64,000 bases of DNA, from the NCBI GenBank assembly GCA_905221605.1, contig CAJNDS010000720.1, positions 1 through 64,000 of the forward strand, given 5' to 3'. The position numbers and the translations under genes were made by a program. The notes under the pieces were generated by a model that ran no database searches, had not been told where the DNA came from, and was given only the letters and a program-made list of their open reading frames with translations. The stretch is from Symbiodinium natans. Its lineage: Eukaryota > Sar > Dinophyceae > Suessiales > Symbiodiniaceae. This document shows, in pieces, positions 1 to 37,312 of this stretch. Position 1 is the stretch's first letter. Each line of letters begins with the position of its first letter.

Positions 1-305
1 GGGAGTTTGGGCTGGTCGCCTTGATGGGTGGAGGCCCTCGCCCGCTTTGAGGGACTCCCTTCCTTCTTGGTTCCTAATCATATGCTCCTGAGCCCTCAAG
101 TGCTCTAACCTAAACCCTGCTGGCAACTCAGCCATGAACGAGCAGGTAGCTTTGGAGGGGGGAATGGGGGAGGGTCAGCGTAGAAATGGTATAGCCGCTA
201 GGTCTGACCTAGCAATTGCGACGCCCAGCCAGACACGACAGTGCACATGAGCGGGAAGACATGGAAGGTAAAGCTACTGGTTCCCAAGCTGGGAGTGAGG
301 GAAGC

Positions 306-351
306 AGGAACCAATATATACACATATAATATATATATATATATACATACA
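306..351. repeat. AT-dinucleotide microsatellite
   Basis: Alternating TA/CA repeat (ATATATATAT with CATACACATA interruptions). Confidence 0.9.
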
Positions 352-641
352 CATATATCTACCCTTTCAGGGGTTCTACCCTTCAAAAGCGGAGTCCTTT
401 GGATACCGCAATCGCCCAAAATATATCCTCCGGAACTCCGCTGGCCTGAGCCCTTTGTGGGCCTGTTGTGAGGTCTTCTGAGGACCAGTAGCCCTAAACC
501 CTAAACCCTAGAGCCTAGACCCTAGACCCTAGAGCCTACAGAAAAAGCGGGTTAAATCTTAAGGTGGGGACAGCTGGAGTGTGTCAGGTCAGGTTTGGGA
601 CTTTGGTGGCCAGACAAGGAAGCTGGGGTACAAGGGGTACT

Positions 642-745
642 TGGAGGTGTATATATATATATATATCAGGATATATATGATATATATATATATATATACA
701 TAAGGATATATATATATATAAGGATATATATATATATATAATATT
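642..745. repeat. Interrupted (TA)n microsatellite
   Basis: Several (TA)n runs separated by AGGATATATA units. The apparent short ORFs across it consist of tyrosine/isoleucine runs and are not genes. Confidence 0.9.
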
Positions 746-1117
746 CAGGGAAATGTCGGGATTACTATCTTTCTTTTTTGTGAGGTTCTTAAGCAAAGAG
801 TAGTAAACCCCCAAACCCTGACCCACAAACGCCAAACGCTCCTTGCTTTCTCGGTGCACGTTGATTTCAAGCCCGAGATGCAGGTGGACCCCCTGAGGGC
901 GTAGGGGTTAGGATTTCGCGTTTCAGGGGTTTGGGGGTCTAGGGGTTCAGGGGTCTTGGGGTCCAGGGGTTTAGGGGTCCAGGGTTTTGGGGTGTAGGGG
1001 TTTGGGGTCTAGGGGTCTAGGGGTCTAGGAGTCTAGGTGTTCTAGGGGGTCTAGGGGGTTTAGTTTAGGGGTTTAGGGGTTGCTTATACGGGGTCTCTTG
1101 GGATCCAACGACGCAAG

Positions 1118-26590
<25,473 letters not shown>

Positions 26591-26848
26591 ACGTCGACGG
26601 GCTGCAGATGTAGAGTTGCAGGTTTTATTTTGGGGTGTACGGTTTATGGTTTAGGCCCAAAAAGTGTCCCCCCGTTTTAGGGGCATAGAGAAGGAAGCCA
26701 GGATAAAGAGCGTCTGGAATTTTAGGGGTTTTGTTGGCGCGCCACGCATGCACGTGCGAAAGGGCTTGAGGATCAATGGCTCAGTCTTCGAGCCCCAGCA
26801 AAGCCACAATACAGCGCTTGAACAGCAGTATCAATACACCTGCTTTAT

Positions 26849-26940
26849 GGGGGGGGCGGGGGGTTCCGAAATTAGGGGTACCTTCTTGGGTCCTTATTAT
26901 AAGGGAATCCTACTATTTGGGATCCCTTTTTTTCGTGAAC
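26849..26940. mobile_element. MITE-like repeat (polyG-TTCCGAAATTAGGGG family)
   Basis: A G-rich run followed by TTCCGAAATTAGGGGTACCT and CTTATTATAAGGGAATCCTA. The same order of motifs occurs at 43427-43525 and, diverged, at 38318-38380. Confidence 0.65.
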
Positions 26941-27064
26941 CCCTATATCTCTGTAGAGTGAGCCGCCCCAACTACCCATCGCATTTAAAAGGCTCCTACA
27001 TTACCTGACTTCGTAAAGCATGCCAGGTGCCTTGCAACTGGGCCTTGGGATATCATCTATATTC

Positions 27065-27176
27065 CTTGGTGGCCCAGTGGCACCCTTTTTCCCCTTTTTT
27101 GGTTCAACGTTCCCTTATAAAGTAACCTACCCCAAAAAGGGTGCACCTATCATACTATGGTTGCTGGGCTACCAAG
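27065..27176. mobile_element. MITE-like palindrome (CTTGGTRGCCCAG family)
   Basis: Left terminus CTTGGTGGCCCAGTGGCACC and right terminus GGTTGCTGGGCTACCAAG are inverted copies, with CCCTTTTT and AAAAAGGG inside them. No coding capacity. Relatives lie at 62536-62653 and 51287-51401, with a solo end at 50919-50945. Confidence 0.75.
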
Positions 27177-27894
27177 ATTTCCTTTACTAATAATGGCTCA
27201 GAGGGTGGTGGGCTAGCCAACCTAGACTCAAGAGCTTGTTCAACCAAACCTACATGCACAAAGGATGCAAAAAGAATTCCCCAAAAGGTACGCCTGCGGT
27301 GTCCTAGAACAAGCACGTGGCACACAAATCCCTCCAAAAAAAAGACTGCTGAAGCCTAAACCCTAGACCCGTAACCCCTAAACCCTGAACCTTTTAACGG
27401 AAGCTCCTCCGTTCCTACTTGGAGGTTCGTGGGTTCTTGTCCCTGGGGTTGGGGGCGGGGGGGGGGGGCTTCAAAGTCGCAAAGAGACATGGGTGAGGTC
27501 CTAGCCATGTGCGGAGCTACAGTAGGCTCTATAAAGTTGGAACATCCTTATCCCCGTACCCCAAAAGGTATACTAAAGGGAATCCCAGCTCTAGTCATCC
27601 TTAAACCATACCCTAAACCCTGAACCCTAAACCCGGAACCCTAAACCCTTCATCCTTAATCCAGGGTCCAACTTTCTGGAGTTTATACGGGCCCATGGTT
27701 TCGAGTGTTAACTACAGTTCTACCTGGTTGTAACCTTTTCTGAGGAGGGCAGGGCGAGGGGGGCGGGGGGTGGGGCCTCCAAGCATACTTAGAACTGCGC
27801 CTACTTGCATAAGCCTTCAGGCCTCTAAGTAGGTTTTAAGTAGAGTAACCCTAAACCCTAAACCCTAAACCCTAAACCCCTCAACCCCCGTCAG

Positions 27895-27958
27895 AGCCCA
27901 CCCTGCAACTGAGGAGGCTCCGACCAGCGCACAAGTGATCGGATCCCCTGAGGCTAAG
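27895..27958 (+). CDS. Candidate isolated exon
   Basis: Between CCCCGTCAG and an AAG/GTGGGC donor, with CCCTAAA repeats on both sides. Open frame AHPATEEAPTSAQVIGSPEA. No neighbour with matching phase was identified, so this may be a chance island. Confidence 0.25.
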
Positions 27959-28837
27959 GTGGGCTGAGGCCGCCCTAAACCCTAAACCCTAAACCCTAAA
28001 CCCTAAACCCTAAATCTCGAACCGGCTTGATCTTTACACTGTAGGATTTAGGGTGCAGGGGGTGGGGCTGTGCAGCCGGACCCTAAACCCTAAACCCTAA
28101 ACCCTAAACTAAACCCTAAACCCTAAACCCTATGAGATATAAGCGGTAGTCTTGGGTGCTGGAAAGTCAGGGCATACAGCGCTGGCGGGACGGGGTAGGT
28201 AACCTTGAACCTTTTTGGTTATATAGAACCCTACTAGATATAAACAGCTCACATTTTTTGGGCTAGGGTATTCAGCCCCTAAACCGACTCTGTCTAAGCC
28301 AAGAAAAAGGGCAAGGCGGGCGGCTCCCTACTCGAACAGGCCTCTCCCCTTAGCGCACGCGTCGTCCTCAATGGGCTTCGGGTATGATACCCGAGCCAGG
28401 CGTTGCACATGGGCAGAGGCGTGGCCGAAACAAGCCACCCCGCACAATTTGCCGTCTCCGTTCGAGGAACCCGGAACCATGGACCACGGTCTTCAGAGAC
28501 GTGATGCCCAGCACTGGAAATTTCAAGTCTTCCCTATATCCCCAAGGCTCCAAATAGCCCAAAGTCTGTATTCTTTCCAGACTTTAGACCCCGATGTAGG
28601 CCTTATTTGTATACTTGGAGCCCTAAAATATCTATTAGTATTGTTAGTAGTAGTATTATTATTACTATCATGAATACTATTATTATTACATTATTACTAC
28701 ATTATTATGATTATTATTCTGATTATTATTGCTACTGCAGCCATACCAGCGCCACGAAGCCTTCGAAGCCCATTGCCTTGATCCCTTAGGCCCGACAGCC
28801 CAGCATGGATCCCGTGAAGGTCGTAGTGAACGGATTG

Positions 28838-29050
28838 TTTGCCTCATAAACATTTGGGGGTTTTCGATATATTAGGGGTACCCCTTAAAATGCGGGAACG
28901 GTATGTTTGCCTCAAACATATGGGGGTTTTCGATATATTAGGGGTACCCCTGATCATAAGGGGATCCTACTATTTGGGGTCTATAAGAATATTAGGGGTA
29001 CCCCTTAAAATAAGGGGATCCTGTTATTTGGGGTCTATAACAAGGGTCCC
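28838..29050. repeat. Tandem TATTAGGGGTACCCCT repeats
   Basis: GGGGGTTTTCGATATATTAG, then GGGTACCCCT, occurs twice (about 28857 and 28921), with a third related unit near 28986. The repeated TTAGGGGTACCCCTTAA is palindromic. It shares GGGGATCCTACTATTTGGG with the polyG-TTCCGAAATT family. Confidence 0.7.
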
Positions 29051-29504
29051 GCCCCCCCGGCTTGTTTTCGTAAACCCCCATTTCTTCCTCGGACTGACTG
29101 CAAGTCTTCCATGATCACTGTAGGCAGGTTTTGCAGAAGACTGCACAGCAACGGCTGCCGCACAGGAATGGGAGCAACATGTCGGCCAGGATGGCTACGA
29201 CTCAGTCTTTGGGGATGTATCCCTATCACCTACGTCCTAACCCAGCACTTGAAATCCTTTCATCTACACTAGAAGCGAGCCCTGAAAAGGGCCCTTAATC
29301 CGACTAATTCTACAAGCACTACGTATGCATTCTTGGTCCTGTTTAAACTGAGACCGAAGTAGTTCATTCTCCCCTAAGCCCTACAACCCGAAACCGTCAT
29401 CATTCATTTACGGACTTGTAGTCAAGGGGATAGATCCTTGGGTCCCAGGGGCGGACCCAAGTCCTAAACCCAACACATCGGCAGGCACTCTTGCACTGAT
29501 AGGG

Positions 29505-29643
29505 TTTAGGGTTAGGGTTTAGGGTTTAGGGTTTAGGGTTTAGGGTTTAGGGTTTAGGGTTTAGGGTTTAGGGTTTAGGGTTTAGGGTTTAGGGTTTAGG
29601 GTTTAGGGTTTAGGGTTTAGGGTTTAGGGTTTAGGGTTTAGGG
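29505..29643. repeat. Long TTTAGGG array
   Basis: About 19 perfect TTTAGGG units, among the longest uninterrupted arrays in the window. Confidence 0.95.
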
Positions 29644-30920
29644 CCCTAAGCATTCAGAGTTCCGCCGTGAGAGATGGGTCAGGATTTGGGAGACATCCGA
29701 GCAGCGTTAAATGCCCGGCACGGCATGCGTGTACAGCGCCTTTCGAGGTCGGGATGTTCTTTGGCCTCCGGAGGAGGTGTTCTTAGAGAAGTTACCCTAA
29801 ACCCTAAACCCCAAACCCTAAACCCTAAACGGCACGTAGAGGTCGGTGGGAGCTCCACGAAAGTGGAAGCTTTAAGCTACTGACCCCTGGCCAGCTTCTC
29901 ATTGCCTTTGGAGATGAAAGTCCGACGTGGGGACGAGGGAAGCCATGGACCTCTAAACCCGAAGATTCCAACTCCCAGGAGCCACCGAAAATCTGAAATT
30001 GGCGTTGAGGGTTTGGAGTTTAGGGTTTAGGGTTTAGGGTTTAGGGTTTAGGGTTTAGGGTTTAGGGTTTAGGGTTTAGGGTTTAGGGTACCCGAAGCCC
30101 TCCAGAAACTGAATGGCAGAGAGCCCCTCACCCTCGGTTGAGGTATCGCGAAGCGCGGACTGTTGGACTGTATTGTCAGTGGTGGCCTAGAAAGCTGAGC
30201 ACTAGTATGGGAATGAGAAGGAACTTGACAGCTGAGCCTGCCTGGGTAGGAGAGGTCAGCCGTTTGGGTCTCAGGGAGGTGGTTGAGAGAGGCTAAGTGC
30301 TTCCGACGCTGTCAGGGAAGGAGGCCCCAGCCTCTAAACCCTACACCCCCGAACCCGGAAAAGGGCAGTTGGGCGCATTCTTCTTGATTTTCTTGCGGGA
30401 TCGTTTTCGGAGGGAAATTTGCGGCTTCGTAAGGAACAAGCCTTCTGGGAAGGGAGAAGCGCCGGACCCGGACCCTGCACTTTCGGCTCTAGGGATAGCC
30501 TTGGAAGGGGCACGAGAGAGGGGAGGAGGGGAGGGAAAGGACCCAAGGCTTTGAGGATTGGAGAGAGTCTGCCCTAAACCCTAAACCCTAGACCCTGCTA
30601 ACAGGGCGCCTAAAGGTCGAAGCCCGAGCTTGTTGAGAGGTGGCTGTTGAGGGTTGCCAGGGGGCTGCTTGGGTTTAGGGTTCAGGGTTTAGGGTCTAGG
30701 GTCTAGGGTCTAGTTTCAAGTCAAGGGCCATGGTTTGATATAGCACCGGCACTTAACTGCACCTTCATCCCAATCAAGAGAAGTGCGGGTTGAGGCGCCC
30801 CCCCCCCCGTCCCCTTGTTCACCCTGTGGCCATGCTGCCGGACAGCCCCAAGGCAGAGGCACGGCGGAGTTCCCCTGCGATTTTTTGAGGGTCATGGGGT
30901 CGTCAGGGTTCAGGGTTTGG

Positions 30921-31040
30921 GTTGAGGGTTTTAGGGTTCAGGGTTCAGGGTTCAGGGTTCAGGGTTCAGGGTTCAGGGTTCAGGGTTCAGGGTTCAGGGT
31001 GTAGGGTTTAGGGTTTAGGGTTTAGGGTTTAGGGTTTAGT
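30921..31040. repeat. TTCAGGG variant array
   Basis: About ten tandem TTCAGGG units followed by canonical TTTAGGG units; an example of local homogenisation of a variant. Confidence 0.9.
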
Positions 31041-31435
31041 CTTCGCAGACTGGCCCCTCTAATGGTGGAGGGTTTAGGGTTTCGGGGCTATCAAGTCCGA
31101 GAAGCCCTCCTCAACAAACCCCCAAACCGCCGAAGCTCCTAAAGTAAAACCCTCAACGCGCCAGACATTCTAAACCCCAAAATCAGGCGCCTGAAGACCT
31201 CAAACCCTTTCAACCCTAAACCTTTGACCCCAAAAGCTACATCCGGCACTATCCTGAATCCTCAACGTCAAAACCGAAATCCTAACCCTTAAACCAGCCC
31301 CAAACCCGAAACCCCAAGCCCGAAACCCTCAACCCCAAACCCTAAACCCAAAAGCCAAAAGCCTAAACCCGAAACCCTTGTGCGAGAGTGAGCGACTAAA
31401 CCCGAAACCCTAAACGCCAGGCCCAGTTAGCCCAG

Positions 31436-34400
31436 CGCCTTCAGCGCCCCTGCGGGCGATCGCAGCTTCCGGAGCTCAGGGCTTCGTCTTAGGGCTCTAG
31501 GCTTTAGGGTATAGGGTTTAGGAATTAGGGTTTAGGATGGTTTGGTGAAGGGCTTAGAGTTTAGGGCTTCTTCTGGCGTAGGGGGCTTGGGAGGTTAGGG
31601 TTTTTTTTGGTTTATGGCTTTGGGTTTAGGATTTCGGTTTTGAGTCTAGGGCCGTAGGGCGCTTAGGAGGTTTGGGTTTTGGGGGTTTGGGGTTTGGGAC
31701 AACTGCAATGTTGCTCCGTTGAAGTTGGCCGCACTCTGGCTGACAACAACCGACAATGTGGCTGCTTGAAAGTACACTCCGCGCCTGGAACAACTGCAAG
31801 GAACGGCTTCTTCGATCCTGAGCCTCCTAGCCGTGAACTTCGGGTGTTTCGGGCAATCCGACAACATGGTCGGATCCCCGTCATCGCTGCGTAGTACGGG
31901 GCGAGGCCCTCGCCGCCGTCTGAAGCAGGGCCAGTTGCGCGCATTCAGACTTCTTACTCCAGGGTCTGGGGGGGTGTGATTGTTCTGAACTTGCACAAGT
32001 AGCTTGTACATATGGTACCCTAAATCCTGAACCCTACACCCTAAACCCTAAACCCTAAACCCTAAACCCTAAACCCTAATAGTATGTATACTACTTCAGC
32101 CGTATGGCTCTTTGGCTGGGCTGGGGTGTACTTGTTGAGAGCCCATTCCCAAACTGTGCGCATTTGTTTCCCCCGGTTTGGGGCTTAGGGTTTGGGATTC
32201 CGGATTTGAGTGTAGAGGCTTAGGGCGCTCGAGGTTCGGATTTTTGTTTGGGGCTTAGGGGGTTGGGTTTAGGATTTCGATTGTGGGTTTTGGGAGTTTA
32301 GAGCTTTGAGGCTTAGAATTAGAGTCCTAAAGATTTTGAAACCTCTGGTTTCCTGACAAACAAAGACAAGGGGCTTAGGAGGTTAGGGGTTGAGGTTTAG
32401 GTTTTTGGTTTCGGTTTTGAGTGTAGGGGCTGAGGGGGCTTCGGAGATTAAAATAGGCCCCCAAATCCTCTTCGGCCGGAAAACTACGCATTGGCGACCT
32501 ACTCTCCCCCCTAAACCCTTAAACCGCCAAGCCCTTAAAGCCTCAGAGCCCCGAAGCCTTAAAGCCATAAAGCCAAAAAATCTGAGAGCCCAAGCACGCA
32601 CCCTCAGAGGCACCCCCAGAGCCACAAAGTCACCGAAGGCGCTGAGCCCTAAACCCTGAACACTGAACCTTGAACCCTAAACCCTAAACCCTAAACCTTA
32701 AACCATAAACCCTAGCCCTAAACCCTAGACCCTAAAGCCCCCTAAAAGCAATGCCTCAGGGATCCAAGCACTAAACCCCTAAACCCTAAACCCTAAACCC
32801 TAAACCCTAAACCCTAAACCCTTCAGCCTTAAGAGCCAGAAGCCTCCGAAGGAGCTGAGCCGATGCCTCTCCGAAATCTGCGTAGCACGGGGCCGAGGTG
32901 GCTCGAACACAAGCGGCCGCTGCAATGGGGTTCGGGAGGGATCTCGAAAAGTTGGGGTTTTGGGTTTAGGGTTTAGGGTTTAGGGTTTAGGGTTTAGAGT
33001 TTAGGGTTTAGGGTTTAGGGTTTAGGGTTTAGGGTTTAGGGTTACCTCCATGCACTCGGGGCCTTGGGGCAACCACCCCAAGCAAGATTTCCCAAGCCCT
33101 CTGGAAAACTCCTTGTAGTCACCACTCTGTTCTCCAAGCGGAGGCATGGAGACTGTCCCAAGGACCGCGTTCAGAAACCTTTCTACCCCCAAACCCTCCA
33201 AAGTCCGGCCTCCCCTGAAACCGTTCTCAACCCAATCAACCTGTACATCCTTGCACAGAGCCACCCTCAGCTCCAATCCCAAAACCCTAAAGCCTGAACC
33301 CCAAACCCTAAACCCTAAACCCTGAACCCTAAACCCTGAACCCTGAACCCTGAACCCTGAACCCTGAATTACAGGGCCCGCATCCGTCAGCCAGGCTCCC
33401 CGCCACCCCGAAGGGCACCTCAAGCCATCGGCGAGTACGTTGGCGGCGCCTCGGGATCTCCAGCTTTCGAGAAGAAGGGGGTTTAGGGTTTAGGGTTTAG
33501 GGTTTAGGGTTTAGGGTTTAGGGTTTAGGGTTTAGGGTTTAGGGTTTAGGGTTCGGACCATATTCTGGTCCCTTATGGCGTTTTAGTGGGTTTCGGGTAC
33601 CTTCCGTGAAGTCCGGGGTACCCCCGAACAAAGGAGCCCATGATTCATCAATAGTCAAGTGCGCTTCATCGGGTCAAACCACCGGATGTGTTTTTGAGAC
33701 TGGGCGTAGAGCTTGCATTGGGTGTAGTACTTCAGGAATTTGGGCATCTATGGATGGCAGACTTTTTGTCCTGTTTGCTTAAGAATCCCCAAGAAATAAT
33801 GAAACAATCATCCCTGTATTTCCTTTTATAAGGAAGATTTGTTTTTGTTTTTGTTGTTTTTGGGGGGGAGGGTTCTCTTATTAATCAAACAGTAGCGCAG
33901 GGCGGGCTTCAGGCGACTTCATGAAGCACACCTGCATTGCTACAGGGCGGAATGGGCCCCCAAGGCCTAAGAAGTTCCAAGTTCATATGCAGTGGGGACC
34001 TATACCCTATACCCTATACCCTAAACCCTAAACCCTAAACCCTAAACCCTAAATCCTAGCCCTTAAGGGAACCCTGATTCCCGGCAGCCCTGCAAAGAAC
34101 CCGGAAAAAAAAAAAAAAAAAAACGCCCGCAACCCTAAAGTCCAAGACGATTCCTGCTAGCTGAGGCACGAAGCGTTGGCGCTTTCGGTCCATACAGGCC
34201 AGGTCAGCCTTGGATCCTGGGTAGATTCATATTTGCTTAAGTGTATTTTTTAAGCCCTAAATGTGTTGCTGAAAGTCGATGTCGGCTGGCCAACTAGGCA
34301 AGCTAGTGCTCGGCCTACCTTCCTTCATTTTCCACTTCAACCATTCGGTCACGAATCTTGTTCTGAGGCCCTTTCCGTAAATCAGCATTCACGGAAGGCT

Positions 34401-34972
34401 CACCTTTTCATAGGAACCGACTGTAATCAAGCATATGTGTCGTGGGGGGGGGGGGGGGGAGGTACAAGCATTGCGAGTAGCAGTTAACTACTCTTATGAT
34501 TCTTTTTCATGCGGGGGCCGGGGGAGGAAAAAGATCTTCAAACCCTAACTGCTACACCCTAGACAAAAGGCTCCAACCCCCAAACAAGGCTCTAAACCCC
34601 CGAAGCCCTTTTTCAGCTGCTCTCTCTGAGATCCTAGGCCCCGCCTCGTGGCGGCACGTCGAAGCCGCAGACCTGCGAGCGGGCTCCATGCCCGCATTGA
34701 GAGCAGTTCTTAAAAGGTGGCACCCTAGTAGCATAAGTTGGTCTCCAACACAGCCAGAGGCTTGGGGTTTAGGGTTTTGGGGTTCAGGTTTGTTGGGTTT
34801 AGAAGGTAGACCGTAGACCCCTAAACCCAAAATCCTGTGCAGCTCGACTAACTATACTCCTGCAGCTACATGGCGCAAGGCCCTCGAGCACAACAGCCCT
34901 ATTCAACCTGTGCCGAGGCCATGCACCCCTTGACCGCAGCGCGCTGGGACATGAAGAGCAAGAGCGAGTCTG
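31436..34972 (+). CDS. Candidate seven-exon gene of unknown function
   Basis: Seven islands chain with GT-AG signals and matching phase: 31436-31485, 32100-32175, 32827-32950, 33375-33480, 34161-34202, 34617-34766 and 34843-34972 (stop TGA). Donors include GTCTTAGGG, GTTGGGG and GTTTAGGG; most acceptors follow CCCTAAA repeats. Products include VWLFGWAGVYLLRAHSQTVR, SQKPPKELSRCLSEICVARG and SEILGPASWRHVEAADLRAG. No domain is recognised. The last exon has a competing frame (AQQPYSTCAEAMHPLTAARW). The phase agreement across seven exons supports a real gene, but short exons make chance agreement possible. Confidence 0.4.
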
Positions 34973-35845
34973 ACCTGGACTGCTTCGCTGTAGCAGTGTA
35001 TGGTCTGGGCGGGTTTCCGACTGGTGTTGTCTTGATGGTTTGGGAAAGCATATGGTGAGGGAGTTCTGGGGTTGTAACCGAAATCCTGGTGTTGCTCCCT
35101 GCAAAACGAGTTAGCATGACTGGCATGCAAGCAAGCGGGACAGGGGGGGGGGGCCTAGTTTAGGGCTTCTAGAGTTCAGCGCCAGGTAAGGACCTTAGCC
35201 TAATCTAAAGGAGTGAGTGCAGCAGGAGCTCAAACGCTACGGCTACCAACGTGGGCTTCCCCGCATCAAAGGCCGGCAGTGGGCTTGGCAACTTATCAGT
35301 GTGAGCCCCGCGGTATTCGCACGTGGCTGTTCCTAACTACTTAGTATAAGGAACATACTTTATCCAGACTTCCTCAGATTTAGTAGTTGCGTCTCTGAAC
35401 TTGTAGGGTTTCAGGTTTCGGAAGGGCTCCATTCAGTCCTTGAACCAAGCTGCAGATTGAACCCTGAACCCTAAACCCTAAACCCCAAGCCCTAAACCCT
35501 AAACCCTAAATGCTTGCTTCCCTGGAAGGTGGACAGAATGCTCAGTCTCGCTTCGCTGACATAGCACCTCGGGCAGCAGGCCGTCCTGGCCACACTCTGC
35601 TGGGCAGTGGGTTTGGGGTTTAGGGCCGGGGTTTAGGGTTTAGGGTTTAGAGTTGGGAAGCAGAAAAGTGTCGAGTTGCATTAGCTTGCACTGCCTCGTA
35701 TAGCCAACGAAGCCTTGAAAAGCCAATCCTTTTCCCTGCAGATGACTCGGCTCAAGCGGGCAACTAGGTTAGCCACAGCCGGCCTGTCATTGTCGATTCT
35801 TGCTACTTACTTTCAGACCCAGTCGGCCTCATCCTACTTTGAAAC
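34973..35845. other. Spacer before the zinc-ribbon gene
   Basis: Contains an open island at 35530-35607 (QNAQSRFADIAPRAAGRPGH) between GGAAG and GTTTGGGG, a TTTAGGG block to 35653, and an acceptor CCCTGCAG at 35741. After that acceptor ATGACTCGGCTCAAGCGGG opens a frame (MTRLKRATRLATAGLSLSIL) with a hydrophobic stretch that could be an alternative N-terminal exon. Confidence 0.4.
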
Positions 35846-37312
35846 ATGCATTGCATTGGAAAGAGCCGCTCAATGCTGGGAGGGCTCGTGGCAGTCAGGG
35901 CGCATGTCGGGCAACCTCAAATGCCAACAACGCTTGAATCGCCCCTACACCGAGTCGTTGCAACGCAGAAGCAAGTGAGGCTACAGGCAGCTCTGCAGCG
36001 CCTGCACGACCACGCGGCTACCTTGGGGGGCCAGTGCCTCTCAAGCGAATATTCGAACACACGTGCGAAGGTGAGGTGGAGATGCAGGTTCGGGCACGAA
36101 TGGTTGGCAGCGCCGGGCACAGCCCTCCGGAAAAAGGGCAGTTGGTGTCCTGAGTGCGCAATAGAAGAGAAGAAGCTTGGCCTCAAGAGCTTGAAGGACC
36201 ATGCTAGGAGCTTGGGTGGCGTGTGCCTGGCCGATTCCTACACCAATGTCTACACGAAAGTAAGCTGGCAATGCAAGTTTGGACACGAGTGGCAGGCCAA
36301 ACCTTCCAACATCCTGTACCAAAAGTCTTGGTGCCCACAGTGCTTTCGCGACTCCCAACGAGCGCCAGGAAGCACGCGCAGAAAGATTGATTTGCAGACT
36401 TTGCGGGAACATGCATCTACATTGGGGGGTATGTGTTTGGCGGACGAGTATTTGAATCTGAAATCCAAGTTGGTATGGCAATGTGCCTGCGGCCACACTT
36501 GGCAAGCATCTGCCGGCAACGTGCTGAATGGAAAATCTTGGTGTCCGCAATGTTCCCAGACTAGACCTCTCCGCTTGAAGTTGTTACGTGACCATGCAGC
36601 TGCGTTGAAGGGTCAATGTTTGGCCACTAAATACATCAACAACTCTTCAAAACTGTGGTGGCAATGCAGACATGGTCACGAATGGCAAGCTACACCCGCA
36701 AATATCTTGAACAAAGGCACTTGGTGCCCTCATTGTGCCAAACGAGCACCTATAGGCCTTCCACGGCTTCAGGCACATGCGGCTTCGCTTGGCGGCCTTT
36801 GCTTGGCAGAAAGCTACCAGAACGTGTTCCGAAAGATGACCTGGATGTGTCGACATGGGCATGTGTGGAGTGCCAGCGCCAACAGCGTTCTTAACAGCGG
36901 CACTTGGTGTCCTGATTGCGCAACCAAAACATCGCGGGCAGAGTCAGAAGTCCGACGTATTTTCGAAGACATCTTCTCCCCAGCAAGCTTCGGCACATGT
37001 TTCCCAAGCTTCTTGGAAGGCTTGCAGTTGGATGGGCACAGTCCTGAGATGCAGCTGGGCTTCGAATATCAAGGAGAGCAGCACTACCGCCATGACCACT
37101 TCTTCCATTCTCGGGACCCCCAAAGCTTCCAAAGGCAGTGCGAACGAGATGCTCGGAAGGTGAAGCTGTGCCAGTCGGCGGGCGTGCGCCTGGTGGTCAT
37201 CCCGTATTTTGTCAGGGACAAGAGGACCTTCATTCAGCTGGCTTTGCTGCAGTGGTTCACAATCTCGGAGGTGAACCCAGTCATGCTTGGTACAAAGTTG
37301 TCCAGAGATTAG
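35846..37312 (+). CDS. Five-zinc-ribbon protein with C-terminal nuclease-like domain
   Basis: 488 codons without an intron. Residues of about 45-104, 112-166, 182-236, 243-297 and 304-358 are five copies of one unit: an LxxHAxxLGGxCL helix, Y-x-N, W-x-C-x-x-GHEW, and W-C-P-x-C, like the probable zinc-ribbon family DUF4379. Residues 365-455 look like a small PD-(D/E)XK nuclease: LDGH (D396), FEYQGEQHY (E407, Q409) and VRLVVIPYF. Similar zinc-ribbon plus nuclease layouts occur in protists and large DNA viruses, which hints at horizontal origin. A stop lies just upstream in frame, so the start at 35846 is reasonable. The role is unknown; DNA binding and cleavage are inferred. Confidence 0.7.
   Translation: MHCIGKSRSMLGGLVAVRAHVGQPQMPTTLESPLHRVVATQKQVRLQAALQRLHDHAATLGGQCLSSEYSNTRAKVRWRCRFGHEWLAAPGTALRKKGSWCPECAIEEKKLGLKSLKDHARSLGGVCLADSYTNVYTKVSWQCKFGHEWQAKPSNILYQKSWCPQCFRDSQRAPGSTRRKIDLQTLREHASTLGGMCLADEYLNLKSKLVWQCACGHTWQASAGNVLNGKSWCPQCSQTRPLRLKLLRDHAAALKGQCLATKYINNSSKLWWQCRHGHEWQATPANILNKGTWCPHCAKRAPIGLPRLQAHAASLGGLCLAESYQNVFRKMTWMCRHGHVWSASANSVLNSGTWCPDCATKTSRAESEVRRIFEDIFSPASFGTCFPSFLEGLQLDGHSPEMQLGFEYQGEQHYRHDHFFHSRDPQSFQRQCERDARKVKLCQSAGVRLVVIPYFVRDKRTFIQLALLQWFTISEVNPVMLGTKLSRD

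Larger units (their letters stand above)
1..1117. other. Gene-poor left flank with degenerate telomeric repeats
   Basis: I see no gene I can support here. The stretch holds two AT microsatellites, a short degenerate CCCTAAA/CCCTAGA block at about 493-540, and a GGGGTTTAGG/GGGTCTAGG block from about 900 to 1080 that leads straight into the first recognised acyltransferase exon. The N-terminal exon(s) of that gene, about 50 residues before the GLFYIISGF motif, were not found and may lie here unrecognised or left of the window. Confidence 0.6.
26591..31435. other. Repeat-rich stretch without a firm gene
   Basis: Telomeric arrays of both orientations, MITE-like elements (listed separately), an (ATT)n tract at 28630-28738, and unique islands. 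An open stretch at about 28354-28500 after a CCCCTTAG acceptor and one at 27895-27958 are the best exon candidates. Minus-strand reading at 30595-30670 is also open. Nothing forms a phase-consistent chain. Confidence 0.5.

Noticed and set aside
29505-29643. A true chromosome end
   Set aside because: Arrays occur throughout the window in both orientations and are flanked by unique DNA and exons on both sides, so they are internal.
30605-30670. Exon between CTAACAG and GTTTAGGG, either strand
   Set aside because: The + strand has early stops in all frames; the - strand is open (KQPPGNPQQPPLNKLGLRPL) but no other - strand exon chains with it.
35749-35756. Second spliced-leader relic (GGCTCAAG) before the zinc-ribbon gene
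   Set aside because: Only eight bases match, expected about twice by chance in this window, and it lies inside an alternative open frame.
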